Program-made: the position numbers and the translations under genes | DNA from: Sphingomonas sp. | GTDB taxonomy: Bacteria > Pseudomonadota > Alphaproteobacteria > Sphingomonadales > Sphingomonadaceae | Length of the DNA: 43,222 nt | Assembly: GCA_017304655.1 (NCBI GenBank) | Contig: JAFKLY010000011.1 | Coordinates: 1-43,222, forward strand | Direction: 5' to 3' | Shown: positions 27,474 through 36,363 of the stretch, one piece after another | How the letters are laid out: the number at the start of each line of letters is the position of its first letter | How positions within the stretch are numbered: position 1 is the first letter of the stretch | The notes under the pieces: model-generated | What the model saw: the letters and a program-made list of their open reading frames with translations, nothing else | The model's database searches: none | Told to the model about the DNA's origin: nothing

Positions 27474-28748
27474 ATGCACAAAAGTCGCCTGATGGCCGCC
27501 GCCGCCCTTCTGCTCGCCTCCGCATCTGCCGCGCTGGCGACTCCGCCGGACCCCAATGATCCGAACCTGCCTCGCCTCAAGAAGATCCTGAAGGCGACGC
27601 CGCTGATCGACGGTCATAATGACTGGCCGATGGCGCTGGCGATGCAGGCCAAGGACGGGCGCTGGTCGGTCGACCTCAACCGGCTCGACAACGCCAAATA
27701 TGATACGGACATCGAGCGGCTGCGTCAGGGCATGGTCGGCGGCCAGTTCTGGTCCGTCTATGTTTCCGCTAACCTGCCCCCGCTGGAGCAGGTGAAGCGT
27801 ACGCTGGAACAGATCGACCTCGTGAAGTCGATCGTGGGCCGCTACCCCAAGGAGTTCGCGCTGGTGCGCACCGCAGCGCAGGTGCGCGCGGCGCACAAGG
27901 CGGGCAAGATCGCCTCGCTCATGGGCGCCGAGGGTGGCGGCCAGATCGACGAGAGCTTCTCCGTGCTGCGCGCCTATCACGAGCTGGGCGTGGGCTATCT
28001 GACGCTCACGCACAGCAAGACGATCAGCTGGGCGGACAGCGCGACGGACGCGCCCCAGCATGATGGCCTCACGCCCTTCGGCGTCGCCGTGGTGCATGAG
28101 ATGAACCGTCTGGGCATGCTGGTCGATCTCAGCCATGTCAGCGAGGCGACGATGCTGGATGCGATCGCCGCCAGCAAGGCGCCGATCATCTTCTCCCACT
28201 CCAGCGCCCGCACCCCGGCCGATCATCCGCGCAACGTGCCGGATGTCGTGCTGAAGAAGGTCGCCGAGAACGGCGGCGTCGTCATGGTCAATTTTGCGCC
28301 CGGTTTCGTTTCCGAGCCGCTGCGTCTGTGGAGTGCGCAACAGGCCGCGCAGACCGCGCTCAATGCCTCGCTCTATCTTGGCCAGCCCGATCGCGCCAAG
28401 GCAGCGAACGCGGCCTGGCTCGCGGCCAATCCGCCGCCGAAGGTGACGCTCTCCGTCGTCGCCGATCATGTCGATTATATCGCCAAGGTCGCCGGTTTCG
28501 ATCATGTCGGCCTGGGCGGCGACTATGACGGCCTGCCTGCCCTGCCGGAAGGTCTGGAAGGCGTCGAGGGCTATCCCTCGCTGCTCCTCGAACTGATGAA
28601 GCGCGGCTGGACGGACGAGAACATCGCGAAGCTCGCTGGCGGCAATATCCTGCGCGTCATGGATCAGGCGGAGAAGGTGGCCGTCAGCATGGCGAATGAG
28701 CCGCCCGCAACGGCGACCGTCGCGGCGCTGGACGGCCCGGCGAAATAA
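27474..28748 (+). CDS. M19 family membrane dipeptidase, exported
   Basis: A 424-residue zinc dipeptidase. Residues 1-22 are a signal peptide ending ALA, so the enzyme acts outside the cytoplasm, most likely in the periplasm on dipeptides including D-amino-acid ones. The binuclear zinc ligands of the family are present: H48 and D50 in DGHNDWP, the bridging E153 in MGAEGG, H221 in DLSHVSEA, H242 in FSHSSARTPADHPRNV, and the Asp in GLGGDYDG near the C-terminus. The ATG at 27474 gives the signal peptide; an upstream in-frame start at 27390 would bury it. No clear Shine-Dalgarno is visible. Confidence 0.92.
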   Translation: MHKSRLMAAAALLLASASAALATPPDPNDPNLPRLKKILKATPLIDGHNDWPMALAMQAKDGRWSVDLNRLDNAKYDTDIERLRQGMVGGQFWSVYVSANLPPLEQVKRTLEQIDLVKSIVGRYPKEFALVRTAAQVRAAHKAGKIASLMGAEGGGQIDESFSVLRAYHELGVGYLTLTHSKTISWADSATDAPQHDGLTPFGVAVVHEMNRLGMLVDLSHVSEATMLDAIAASKAPIIFSHSSARTPADHPRNVPDVVLKKVAENGGVVMVNFAPGFVSEPLRLWSAQQAAQTALNASLYLGQPDRAKAANAAWLAANPPPKVTLSVVADHVDYIAKVAGFDHVGLGGDYDGLPALPEGLEGVEGYPSLLLELMKRGWTDENIAKLAGGNILRVMDQAEKVAVSMANEPPATATVAALDGPAK

Positions 28749-28862
28749 GCCCTTTCCGCGTCGGGCGGCGCCTCACCATCCGTTTTACGGTCACGCCCGC
28801 GCGGGGAACGCCTCGCGCGGTTCGTGCATTGTCCTTTCGGGCAGGAAGAAAGGACGGATGCG

Positions 28863-29051
28863 ATGAAACATGTCTGTTTGATTCTGATCGCCGCCGGTGC
28901 GCTGACCGTATCGGGCTGCTCAACGCTGCGTGGCGCGGGCATTGGCGCTGCGGTTGGTGCGGGCGCCGCCGCCGCGACGGGCAATGATGTCGGCAAGGGC
29001 GCTGCCGTTGGCGGTGCTGCCGGTGCCGTGGTCGGCACGGTCGCCGATTGA
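28863..29051 (+). CDS. Small glycine-zipper lipoprotein
   Basis: A 62-residue lipoprotein. Residues 1-18 are a lipoprotein signal peptide with lipobox VSGC, making C19 the lipidated residue. The remainder alternates Gly and Ala in a glycine-zipper pattern (GAGIGAAVGAGAAAATG, GGAAGAVVG), as in small outer-membrane proteins of the Gly-zipper/YMGG family. Its role is unknown, perhaps membrane association or stress. AAAGGA lies upstream of the ATG at 28863. A GC-rich six-pair hairpin at 29057-29074 follows the stop and may end the transcript. Confidence 0.8.
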   Translation: MKHVCLILIAAGALTVSGCSTLRGAGIGAAVGAGAAAATGNDVGKGAAVGGAAGAVVGTVAD

Positions 29052-29167
29052 GTCGTGGCCGGTCCGCGCCGGCCGCTGCTCTTGAGTTTGACGGACGACT
29101 GCCGCGTCCTGCCGCAGACCTTGCGTCTTCGGCGGCTGGAGCGGACGCGATTCCCGGTCGTCGGCAG

Positions 29168-29950
29168 TCAGTGCGACGGGTGGTGCGACAGCGCCTCGAT
29201 GACATCGTCGAGGCGCGCCGGATCGCCGATCGCGATCACATTGCCGTCGCTGGCGTCGGTCAGCGGTTCGCCGGTCCAGTCGCACATGCGGCCGCCCGCG
29301 CCCTCCACAACCGGAACGAGCGCGGCGATGTCGTGCAGCTTCAGGCCGGCCTCCACGACGATGTCGATATGGCCCGATGCCAGCAGCGCATAATTGTAGC
29401 AGTCGCCGCCCCAGATCGTGTCGCGGCACTGCCCGCCCAGGATCGAGAAATGCTCGGCCGTATGGCCGGGGAAATATTGTGGACCGGTGGTCGCGAGGAT
29501 CGCCTGGTCGAGCGCGCGGCAGCTGCGCGTCCTGACCGGCTTGCCCTGGAAGGTCGTCGGCTGGCCCATGGCGCCCACCCAGCGCTCGCCGCTGATCGGC
29601 TGGTCGATGATGCCGAGGATCGGCCAGCCATCCTGCACCAGCGCGATCAGCGTGCCGAAGATCGGGCGACCGGCGATGAAGCTGCGCGTCCCGTCGATGG
29701 GATCGAGCACCCATTGCCGCGTGGCGCCCTCGCGCACGGGCGGGAATTCCTCGCCGATGATGCCGTCGCGCGGCCGCTCGGCTTCGATCAGCTTGCGTAT
29801 CGCCAGCTCGGCGGCGCGGTCCGCCTCGGTCACGGGCGAGGCATCCGCTTTCGATTCGATGTCGTAGCGGGCGCGGAAGAAGGGACGGATGGCGGCGCCG
29901 GCAGCATCGGCCAGCGCGCCGGCGAGCGCGATATCATCGGCAAGAGACAT
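29168..29950 (-). CDS. hisN: Inositol monophosphatase family, probable histidinol-phosphatase HisN
   Basis: A 260-residue Mg-dependent phosphatase. The metal-binding motifs of the family are present: GEE (66-68), LDPIDGTRSF (82-91) and WGGDCYNYALL (180-190). The exact wording DPIDGTRSFIAGRPIFGTLI is typical of HisN, which dephosphorylates histidinol phosphate in actinobacteria and alphaproteobacteria lacking the HAD-type HisB phosphatase. Inositol-phosphatase or CysQ activity remains possible because the family is broad. It is a single gene, converging on the small lipoprotein gene, with no other his genes nearby. Confidence 0.85.
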   Translation of the reverse strand: MSLADDIALAGALADAAGAAIRPFFRARYDIESKADASPVTEADRAAELAIRKLIEAERPRDGIIGEEFPPVREGATRQWVLDPIDGTRSFIAGRPIFGTLIALVQDGWPILGIIDQPISGERWVGAMGQPTTFQGKPVRTRSCRALDQAILATTGPQYFPGHTAEHFSILGGQCRDTIWGGDCYNYALLASGHIDIVVEAGLKLHDIAALVPVVEGAGGRMCDWTGEPLTDASDGNVIAIGDPARLDDVIEALSHHPSH

Positions 29951-30062
29951 GCCGCCCCGCTAGCCTGTTCCGCGGCCGCGCGCCAGAGATTCGGCGCCGC
30001 CGCCTAAAGAGACGCCGCGCCGATCCGTCCTCTGTCTCGATGTCGCCGGGGGATTAGACACG

Positions 30063-30323
30063 ATGCGCCTCCTCATGTGGATCCTGACCATTGCCTTCGC
30101 GCTCACGGGGCTCAGCCTCTGGGTTGGCGGCGGCTTTCCGGGTGCGCATGACGTGGCACGCGGCCTCGGCTTCCTTGCCATCCTCGCTTGCCCGTTCCTG
30201 TGGGCGCAGCCCGCCGGGCTGGTGCCGGCGCCACTGGTCGTCCCGGGGCGGAGCCGCCTGTTCCTCGGCCTCGCGCTCATCCTCGCCGCGCCCTTGCTGC
30301 TGCCCTGGCAACTCTGGCTCTGA
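30063..30323 (+). CDS. Small hypothetical membrane protein
   Basis: An 86-residue, very hydrophobic protein with three predicted membrane segments: residues about 3-22, 32-52 and 65-84. I do not recognise a family. A GGGGGA stretch lies about 10 bases before the ATG. It lies 42 bases upstream of mutM on the same strand, so the two may be co-transcribed. Confidence 0.7.
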   Translation: MRLLMWILTIAFALTGLSLWVGGGFPGAHDVARGLGFLAILACPFLWAQPAGLVPAPLVVPGRSRLFLGLALILAAPLLLPWQLWL

Positions 30324-30364
30324 TCGCGGTTGGCGGGAGCGTGCGCCTCCCCTAGAGTGGGGCG

Positions 30365-31174
30365 ATGCCAGAGTTGCCCGAAGTCGAAACCACCGTCGCC
30401 GGCCTGCGCCAGGTGCTTGATGGCGCGCGCCTGACGCTGGTCGAGCCGCGCCGGGCGGACCTGCGCTTTCCCTTCCCGGCCGATCTGCGCCAGCGCCTCA
30501 CCGGGGCGCGCGTCACCAGCCTTGGTCGCCGCGCCAAATATGGCCTGATCGACACCGACCGGGGCGACACGATGATCTTCCACCTCGGCATGTCCGGCCG
30601 CTGGCGCATCGACCCGTCGGACCTCGGCAAGCATGATCATCTGATCGTGAGCACCGAGCAGCATCGCCTCGCCTTGCACGATCCCCGCCGCTTCGGCTTC
30701 GTCCATCTGGTCGAGAGCGGGCAGATGGGGGCCTATCCGCCGTTCATGACATTGGGGCCGGAGCCGCTGGGCGAGGGGCTGACCGCTGCCTATCTGGCCG
30801 ATGCGCTGGCCGGCCGCGTCGCGCCGATCAAGGCGATGCTGCTCGATCAGCGCATCGTTGCAGGGCTGGGCAACATCTATGTGTGCGAGGCGCTGAACAT
30901 CGCCGGCATCGCGCCGACCCGCGAGGCGGGGCGCATCTCGAAAGCGCGGCTGGCGCGGCTGGTCGATGCGATCAAGGCCGTGCTGCACGCGGCGATCGCA
31001 GCCGGCGGCTCGACCTTGCGCGATTATGCGCGGCCCGATGGCGAGCTGGGCTATTTCGCCAAGGACTGGCGCGTCTATGGCCGTGAGGGAGAAGCCTGCC
31101 CCTGCGGCGGCACGGTGATGCGCCGCATCGATTCGGGCCGCTCCACCTTCCATTGCCCGCGCTGCCAAAGTTGA
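30365..31174 (+). CDS. mutM: Formamidopyrimidine-DNA glycosylase
   Basis: A 269-residue Fpg/MutM that removes 8-oxoguanine and ring-opened purines and cuts the abasic site. The N-terminus MPELPEVETT provides the catalytic Pro (after Met removal) and Glu. K58 in RRAKYGLI matches the base-recognition Lys. GLGNIYVCEALNIAGI is the H2TH region. The C-terminal zinc finger is C245-x-C247-x16-C264-x2-C267, one residue shorter than the usual C-x2-C in its first knuckle. A Pr6Pr membrane protein gene follows after 7 bases. Confidence 0.95.
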   Translation: MPELPEVETTVAGLRQVLDGARLTLVEPRRADLRFPFPADLRQRLTGARVTSLGRRAKYGLIDTDRGDTMIFHLGMSGRWRIDPSDLGKHDHLIVSTEQHRLALHDPRRFGFVHLVESGQMGAYPPFMTLGPEPLGEGLTAAYLADALAGRVAPIKAMLLDQRIVAGLGNIYVCEALNIAGIAPTREAGRISKARLARLVDAIKAVLHAAIAAGGSTLRDYARPDGELGYFAKDWRVYGREGEACPCGGTVMRRIDSGRSTFHCPRCQS

Positions 31175-31181
31175 GGGGCCG

Positions 31182-31805
31182 ATGGCGCGGACCAGAACCA
31201 GACTGCCTGCCATGGCGCGCGCGTTCGCTGCCTTCGTCGCTCTTGTCGCGCTGAGCGGCCTTGCCATCCAGTTCGCCGTCTCGCTGGAAAAGGCCGGGTC
31301 CGTAGCCGGCGCGCTCTGGTCGATGCTGCGCTTCTTCACGATCATCAGCAACGCGCTGGTCGTGCTGATCTTTGCGGCGATCGCGCTCGGCCATGCGTGG
31401 GCGTCCCGGCCGGTGCGGCTGGGCGGGATCACGCTGACCATGGCGCTGGTCGGCATCGTTTACGCCACGCTGCTGCGGAACACCGAGCATCTTACCGGCG
31501 CGGCGCAACTCGCCAACATCCTGCTGCACTATGTCATTCCGCCGCTCGTCGCGCTTTACTGGCTGGCGTGCGCGCCGAGGGGGCGACTGACCTTGCGCAA
31601 TCCGCCACGCTGGGCGGCGCTGCCGCTCGCCTATTTCGCTTATGCGCTGGTCCGCGCCGCGCAGGACGGGCGCTATCCCTATCCGTTCATCGATGTGAGC
31701 AGGCTCGGCTGGCCTCAGGTGCTGGGGAACGCAGCCGCCATTGCCGCCGCGTTCCTGCTTGCCGGCTATGCGCTGGTCTGGCTCGATCGGCGTCTGGCGC
31801 GTTAG
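31182..31805 (+). CDS. Pr6Pr family membrane protein
   Basis: A 207-residue membrane protein with six hydrophobic helices, of the Pr6Pr (FAR-17a/AIG1-like) family of unknown function. The family's polar signatures are seen: MLRFFTIISNALV in the second helix region, HYVIPPLVALYWL in the fourth, and YPYPFIDVSRLGW near the end. Related eukaryotic proteins hydrolyse fatty-acid esters, but this cannot be carried over. GAGGGG precedes the ATG, 7 bases after the mutM stop, suggesting co-transcription. The last four bases overlap the convergent aminopeptidase gene. Confidence 0.85.
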   Translation: MARTRTRLPAMARAFAAFVALVALSGLAIQFAVSLEKAGSVAGALWSMLRFFTIISNALVVLIFAAIALGHAWASRPVRLGGITLTMALVGIVYATLLRNTEHLTGAAQLANILLHYVIPPLVALYWLACAPRGRLTLRNPPRWAALPLAYFAYALVRAAQDGRYPYPFIDVSRLGWPQVLGNAAAIAAAFLLAGYALVWLDRRLAR

Positions 31806-33583
31806 AGCGGCGCGCAGGCCGCTTCCAGCCAGGCTTTGGCCTCGCCGTCGAGCTGCGGGCCGACGATCTCCAGCGTCCGCGCATGATAGGCGTCCACCCA
31901 GTCGCGCTCGGCGTCGCTGAGCAGACTTACCTCGATCAGCGCCCGGTCGATCGGCGCATGGCTCAGCGTCTCGAAACCGAGGAACTGCTTGCCGTCCTCC
32001 CCGGCCTGCCGCTTCACCACCAGCACCAGATTCTCGATGCGGATGCCATAGGCGCCGGTCTTGTAATAGCCCGGCTCGTTGGAGAGGATCATGCCGGCCT
32101 GCAGAGGCTCGTCGCCCCCGCCGAAGGTCGCGATGCGCTGCGGCCCTTCATGCACGGAGAGGAAGCTGCCGACGCCGTGGCCGGTGCCATGGGCATAATC
32201 CAGCCCCTCGGCCCACAGATACTGCCGGGCCAGCACATCGAGCTGCCCGCCGCGCGTGCCCGCCGGGAATTGCGCAGTGGCAAGCGCGATATGGCCCTTG
32301 AGCACCAGCGTGAAGTGGCGCTTCATGTCGCTTGTCGGCGTGCCGATCGCGATCGTGCGGGTGATGTCGGTCGTGCCGTCGCGATATTGCCCGCCTGAAT
32401 CGACGAGCAGCAGCGTGCCGGTTTCCACCGGCCGGCTGGTCGCCTCGCTTGCCTTGTAGTGGACGATCGCGCCGTTCGGCCCCGATCCGGCAATGGTGTC
32501 GAAGCTCAGGTCGACCAGTGCGCCGGTCGCCTCGCGGAAAGCCTGGAGCCGCGCGGCGACGCTCAGCTCGTCCTGTCCGCCCTTCGGCCCCTCGATGGAG
32601 AGCCAGTGCAGGAACTGCGCGAGCGCGGCGCCGTCGCGGGCCTGCGCGCTCTTGTGGCCGCCGATCTCGGTGGCATTCTTGACCGCCTTGGGCAGCACGG
32701 CGGGATCGCGCACGGCGCGGATGGTCGCCCCGGCCTTATCGAGCGCCTCGAAGATCGCGGCGACAGCCCGCTCGGGATCGACGGCGACGGTCTTGCCGTT
32801 CAGGTCCGCAAGGGCCGCGGTGAACTCGGCCCGGTCGCGAATGGTCACGGCATTGCCCAGATGCGCCCGCACGTCGGCGTCGATCTTCTCCGGCGCCACG
32901 AAGAGCTCCGCCTTGCCGTCCGCATGGAGCAGCGCATATGCGAGCGCAACGGGCGTGTGGGAGACGTCCGCACCGCGAATATTGAAGGTCCAGGCGATCG
33001 AATCGAGCGCGGTCAGCACCGTCGCGTCGATACCCTCCGCCTTCATCCAGTCGCCAATGTCGCCGCGCTTCTGCGCGCTCGGCTTGCCGGCGTAGCGCTC
33101 CTCATGCGGCACCAGCTTGGCCGCGCTGGGGGCGGGCCGGTCGTCCCACACCGCATCGACCGGATTGCGCTCGACCGGCACCAGCGTCGCGCCCTTCTTG
33201 GCCAGCGCGCGGGTCGCGTCTTCTACCCAGCGGCGGGTGTGGAGCCAGGGATCATAGCCGATGCGCGCGCCATTTTGCGCATGCTCGCCCAGCCAGGCGG
33301 CCACGCTGGTCTGCGGCACGCTCTCGTAGCGCCAGTGCGCGCCATCCACCTGATCGCGCACCTGCAGCGTGTAGCGCCCGTCCGTGAAGATGGCGGCCTC
33401 TTCCGGCAGCACCACTGCGCTGCCCGCCGACCCCAGGAAGCCCGTGAGCCAAGCCAGCCGCTGCGCATAGGCGCCGACATATTCGGAAAGATGCTCGTCG
33501 GTCAGCGGCACGACAAAACCATCGAGCGACTGGCGGGCAAGTTGCGCACGCAGCGCTTTCAGGCGGTCTTCATGGGTCGACAT
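31802..33583 (-). CDS. Xaa-Pro aminopeptidase (aminopeptidase P, M24B)
   Basis: A 593-residue three-domain aminopeptidase P like the eukaryotic cytosolic form, removing an N-terminal residue that precedes proline. Two creatinase-like N-terminal domains are followed by the pita-bread catalytic domain. Its five dinuclear-metal ligands are seen in LLVDSGGQYRDGTTDITR (two Asp), HGTGHGVGSF (His), LSNEPGYY (Glu) and GIRIENLVLV (Glu). AGGA about 9 bases upstream supports the ATG at 33583 (MSTHEDRLKAL); the frame continues to 33661 without similarity. Confidence 0.93.
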   Translation of the reverse strand: MSTHEDRLKALRAQLARQSLDGFVVPLTDEHLSEYVGAYAQRLAWLTGFLGSAGSAVVLPEEAAIFTDGRYTLQVRDQVDGAHWRYESVPQTSVAAWLGEHAQNGARIGYDPWLHTRRWVEDATRALAKKGATLVPVERNPVDAVWDDRPAPSAAKLVPHEERYAGKPSAQKRGDIGDWMKAEGIDATVLTALDSIAWTFNIRGADVSHTPVALAYALLHADGKAELFVAPEKIDADVRAHLGNAVTIRDRAEFTAALADLNGKTVAVDPERAVAAIFEALDKAGATIRAVRDPAVLPKAVKNATEIGGHKSAQARDGAALAQFLHWLSIEGPKGGQDELSVAARLQAFREATGALVDLSFDTIAGSGPNGAIVHYKASEATSRPVETGTLLLVDSGGQYRDGTTDITRTIAIGTPTSDMKRHFTLVLKGHIALATAQFPAGTRGGQLDVLARQYLWAEGLDYAHGTGHGVGSFLSVHEGPQRIATFGGGDEPLQAGMILSNEPGYYKTGAYGIRIENLVLVVKRQAGEDGKQFLGFETLSHAPIDRALIEVSLLSDAERDWVDAYHARTLEIVGPQLDGEAKAWLEAACAPL

Positions 33584-33752
33584 GGGCAGCAATCCTAACG
33601 GGTCCGGCCCGCTTACATAGGGTGTTCCGGGCGCCATGCCAGCGGCCGGGCACCCTGCCATCGCGGATCCGGAAAAACGGGACGAGTTGAGGCGCTTCCT
33701 AACCTTGGCTTAAGCACTTCAGCAATAGGCTTGCCGGTCTGGAACACGCTGC

Positions 33753-34223
33753 ATGATGAACGTTCCCACACCTCTGCCGCTCACGCATAGCTGGCCCATT
33801 TACGAGGCCGGCTGGCGCTTGCCGCCCGGCGCGCTCGCCGGTTCGACCGATGCGCTGGTGGAAGGGCAGGTGGGCCTGTGGTCCTGCACGCTGGATGACA
33901 ATCGGCTTAGCTGGACGTCGCCGGTCTATGCGCTCTTCGGCATCCCGCCCGGAGAGCGGCTGACCCGCTCGCTTGCCGTCTCGCTCTATCTGCCGCGCTC
34001 GCGCGCCGCGATGGAGGAGCTGCGCGCCCATGCCATTCGCCACAAGCGTGGTTTCACGCTGGATGCGCAGATCCGCCGCCCGGATGGCGAGGTGCGCTGG
34101 ATGCGCCTGTCCGCCTTGCCCGTGCTGGCGGACAAGGTGGTGGAGCGGCTGATCGGCACCAAGCAGGATGTCACGGCGGAGTATGATGGCGGGGAGCCGC
34201 GCGCGGACGATCCGGTCATCTGA
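33753..34223 (+). CDS. PAS domain-only protein
   Basis: A 156-residue protein with one PAS_3-type domain at about residues 35-140: VGLWSCTLDDNRLSWTSPVYALFGIPP and FTLDAQIRRPDGEVRWMRLSALPV, ending with the PAC-like IGTKQDVTAEYD. No kinase, cyclase, HTH or other output domain is attached and no membrane segment is seen. Such proteins bind a small ligand or act through a partner. The neighbours (aminopeptidase P, oligopeptidase B) do not suggest one. Two tandem ATGs (33753, 33756) are equally good starts. Confidence 0.8.
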   Translation: MMNVPTPLPLTHSWPIYEAGWRLPPGALAGSTDALVEGQVGLWSCTLDDNRLSWTSPVYALFGIPPGERLTRSLAVSLYLPRSRAAMEELRAHAIRHKRGFTLDAQIRRPDGEVRWMRLSALPVLADKVVERLIGTKQDVTAEYDGGEPRADDPVI

Positions 34224-34277
34224 GCGCGCCGAACAAGCGCCATTGAGCCGGGACGCCGCTGCGCCTATCTCCCGGCC

Positions 34278-36353
34278 ATGACAGACACGCCCCAGACGCC
34301 GCCCATCGCGGCCCAGCGCCCGCACCAGACCGTCCATCACAACCGCACGCTGAGCGATCCATGGGCGTGGTTGCGCGATCCGGGCTATCCCGATGTCAGC
34401 GATCCGGACGTGCTGGCCTATCTCAAGGCCGAGAATGCCTGGTTCGAGGCGCATATGGCCGCGCGCAAGGGGCAGGTGGACGCGCTGTTCGAGGAAATGA
34501 AGGCACGCATCAAGGAGGATGACCGTTCCGTCCCGCAGAAGGACGGCGCCTATGTCTACTGGAGCACCTTCGAGAAGGGCGAGCAATATCGCCGCCACTG
34601 GCGCCGCAAGGTTGGCGCGGCGGAGGATGGCTCGGCCGACGAGCTGATCGTCGACGAACCGGCGCTGGCGGAAGGGAAGGATTATTTCCGCCTCGGTGGC
34701 GTCGCCATTTCCAATGATGACCGGCTGCTGGCCTATGCCATCGATGACAATGGCTCGGAGCGCTACACGGTCCGCATCAAGGAGATCGCGACTGGCGAGA
34801 CGCTGCCGGACGTGATCCCGGATGTCCTCTCCGCGCTCGTCTGGACCAGTGACGACACCGGGATCGTCTATGCGCCGGCCAATGCCCAGTGGCGCACGGA
34901 TTGCGCGAAGCTCCACCGACTCGGAACCGACGCGACGGACGATATCGAACTGTATCATGAGGCGGACGAGGGCTTCCGCGTCTCCGTCGGCCTCACCAGT
35001 GCCGAGAACTGGATCGTCATCGCCACCGGCGATCATGTGACGAGCGAGGTCCGCCTCGTGCCCGCCGCCGACCCGACGGCGCCGGCGCTGCTCGTCTCCG
35101 CCCGCGTGGACGAGCGGGAATATGATGTCGATGAGCATGAGGGCTGGCTCTACATCCGCACCAACGACACCCATCCCAACTTCCGGCTCGCGCGTGCGCG
35201 CATCGAGACGCCGGACCAGTGGGAAGAGGTGCTGCCCGCATCCGATCATTTCTACCTGACCGACGTCAGCCTGTTCAAACGCTTCTATGTGACCGAGGGG
35301 CGCGAGAACGGGCTCGATCAGATCGAGATCCGCGATTACGCGACCAACAGCGCCAGGCGGCTCGACTTCCCAGAGGCGAGCTATGTCGCCGGGCTCGACG
35401 ACAATCCCGAATATGATGTGGCGAAGCTGCGGATCAGCTACGAATCGATGGTCTCGCCCGAGACGATCTTCGACTACACGCTGGCGGACGGCCATCGCGA
35501 GGTGCTGAAGGTGCAGGAGATTCCCTCCGGCTTCGATCCAACGCTCTATGCCACCGCGCGGCTGCTGATCCCCGCGCGCGATGGCACGCCGATCCCGGTG
35601 TCGATCCTCCATCGGCGCGATTTTCCCATGGATGGTTCCCGCCCACTCTATCTCTATGGCTATGGCGCTTATGGCATCGCCATTGATCCGGGCTTCGGCA
35701 CCACCCGCCTCAGCCTCGTCGATCGCGGCTTTGCGTTTGCCATCGCCCATATCCGCGGCGGCGACGATCTCGGCCAGCAATGGTACAAGGACGGCAAGCT
35801 GGAGAAGCGCACCAACACGTTCAACGATTTCGTGGACGTGGCCAAGGGGCTGATCGCGCGCGGCTACACGTCCGCCGGCAAGATCGCGACCTCGGGCGGC
35901 TCCGCCGGCGGCGAGCTGATGGGCGCCATCGTCAATTCAGACCCGGAGCTGTGGGGCGCGGTCGTCGCGCATGTCCCCTTCGTCGACGTGCTCAACACCA
36001 TGTTGGACGAGACGCTGCCGCTCACGCCGGGCGAGTGGCCCGAATGGGGCAATCCCATCGAGGATGCCGCCGCTTATGACCTGATCGCCAGCTACAGCCC
36101 CTATGACAATGTGCGGGCGCAGGCCTATCCGCCGATGCTCGTGACGGCGGGGCTCAACGATCCGCGCGTGACCTATTGGGAACCGGCCAAATGGGTCGCT
36201 CGCCTGCGCGCGACGAAGACGGACGACAATGCGCTGCTGCTCAAGACCAATATGGAAGCGGGCCATGGCGGCAAGTCCGGCCGCTGGGAGTCGCTGCGCG
36301 AGACGGCGGAGGAGTTCGCCTTCATCCTCTGGCAACTGGACGTCGCGGAGTAA
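34278..36353 (+). CDS. ptrB: Oligopeptidase B (S9A prolyl oligopeptidase family)
   Basis: A 691-residue serine peptidase, normal length for the family, that cleaves short peptides after Arg or Lys. It has an N-terminal beta-propeller (to about residue 420) and a C-terminal alpha/beta hydrolase domain. The triad is S542 in SGGSAGGELMG, D628 in LNDPRVTYWEP and H663 in EAGHGGKSGR. RGGDDLGQQWYKDGKL is the typical S9A stretch upstream of the nucleophile. There is no signal peptide, so it is cytoplasmic. A thioesterase gene follows after 10 bases on the same strand. Confidence 0.94.
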   Translation: MTDTPQTPPIAAQRPHQTVHHNRTLSDPWAWLRDPGYPDVSDPDVLAYLKAENAWFEAHMAARKGQVDALFEEMKARIKEDDRSVPQKDGAYVYWSTFEKGEQYRRHWRRKVGAAEDGSADELIVDEPALAEGKDYFRLGGVAISNDDRLLAYAIDDNGSERYTVRIKEIATGETLPDVIPDVLSALVWTSDDTGIVYAPANAQWRTDCAKLHRLGTDATDDIELYHEADEGFRVSVGLTSAENWIVIATGDHVTSEVRLVPAADPTAPALLVSARVDEREYDVDEHEGWLYIRTNDTHPNFRLARARIETPDQWEEVLPASDHFYLTDVSLFKRFYVTEGRENGLDQIEIRDYATNSARRLDFPEASYVAGLDDNPEYDVAKLRISYESMVSPETIFDYTLADGHREVLKVQEIPSGFDPTLYATARLLIPARDGTPIPVSILHRRDFPMDGSRPLYLYGYGAYGIAIDPGFGTTRLSLVDRGFAFAIAHIRGGDDLGQQWYKDGKLEKRTNTFNDFVDVAKGLIARGYTSAGKIATSGGSAGGELMGAIVNSDPELWGAVVAHVPFVDVLNTMLDETLPLTPGEWPEWGNPIEDAAAYDLIASYSPYDNVRAQAYPPMLVTAGLNDPRVTYWEPAKWVARLRATKTDDNALLLKTNMEAGHGGKSGRWESLRETAEEFAFILWQLDVAE

Positions 36354-36363
36354 GGCGCCGGCC

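Noticed and set aside
33699..35780. A 693-codon open frame on the minus strand, slightly longer than oligopeptidase B itself
   Set aside because: It is antisense to ptrB, whose triad S542/D628/H663 and family motifs are intact. The minus-strand translation is His/Arg/Ile-rich with no recognisable domain, the usual by-product of GC-rich codon use.
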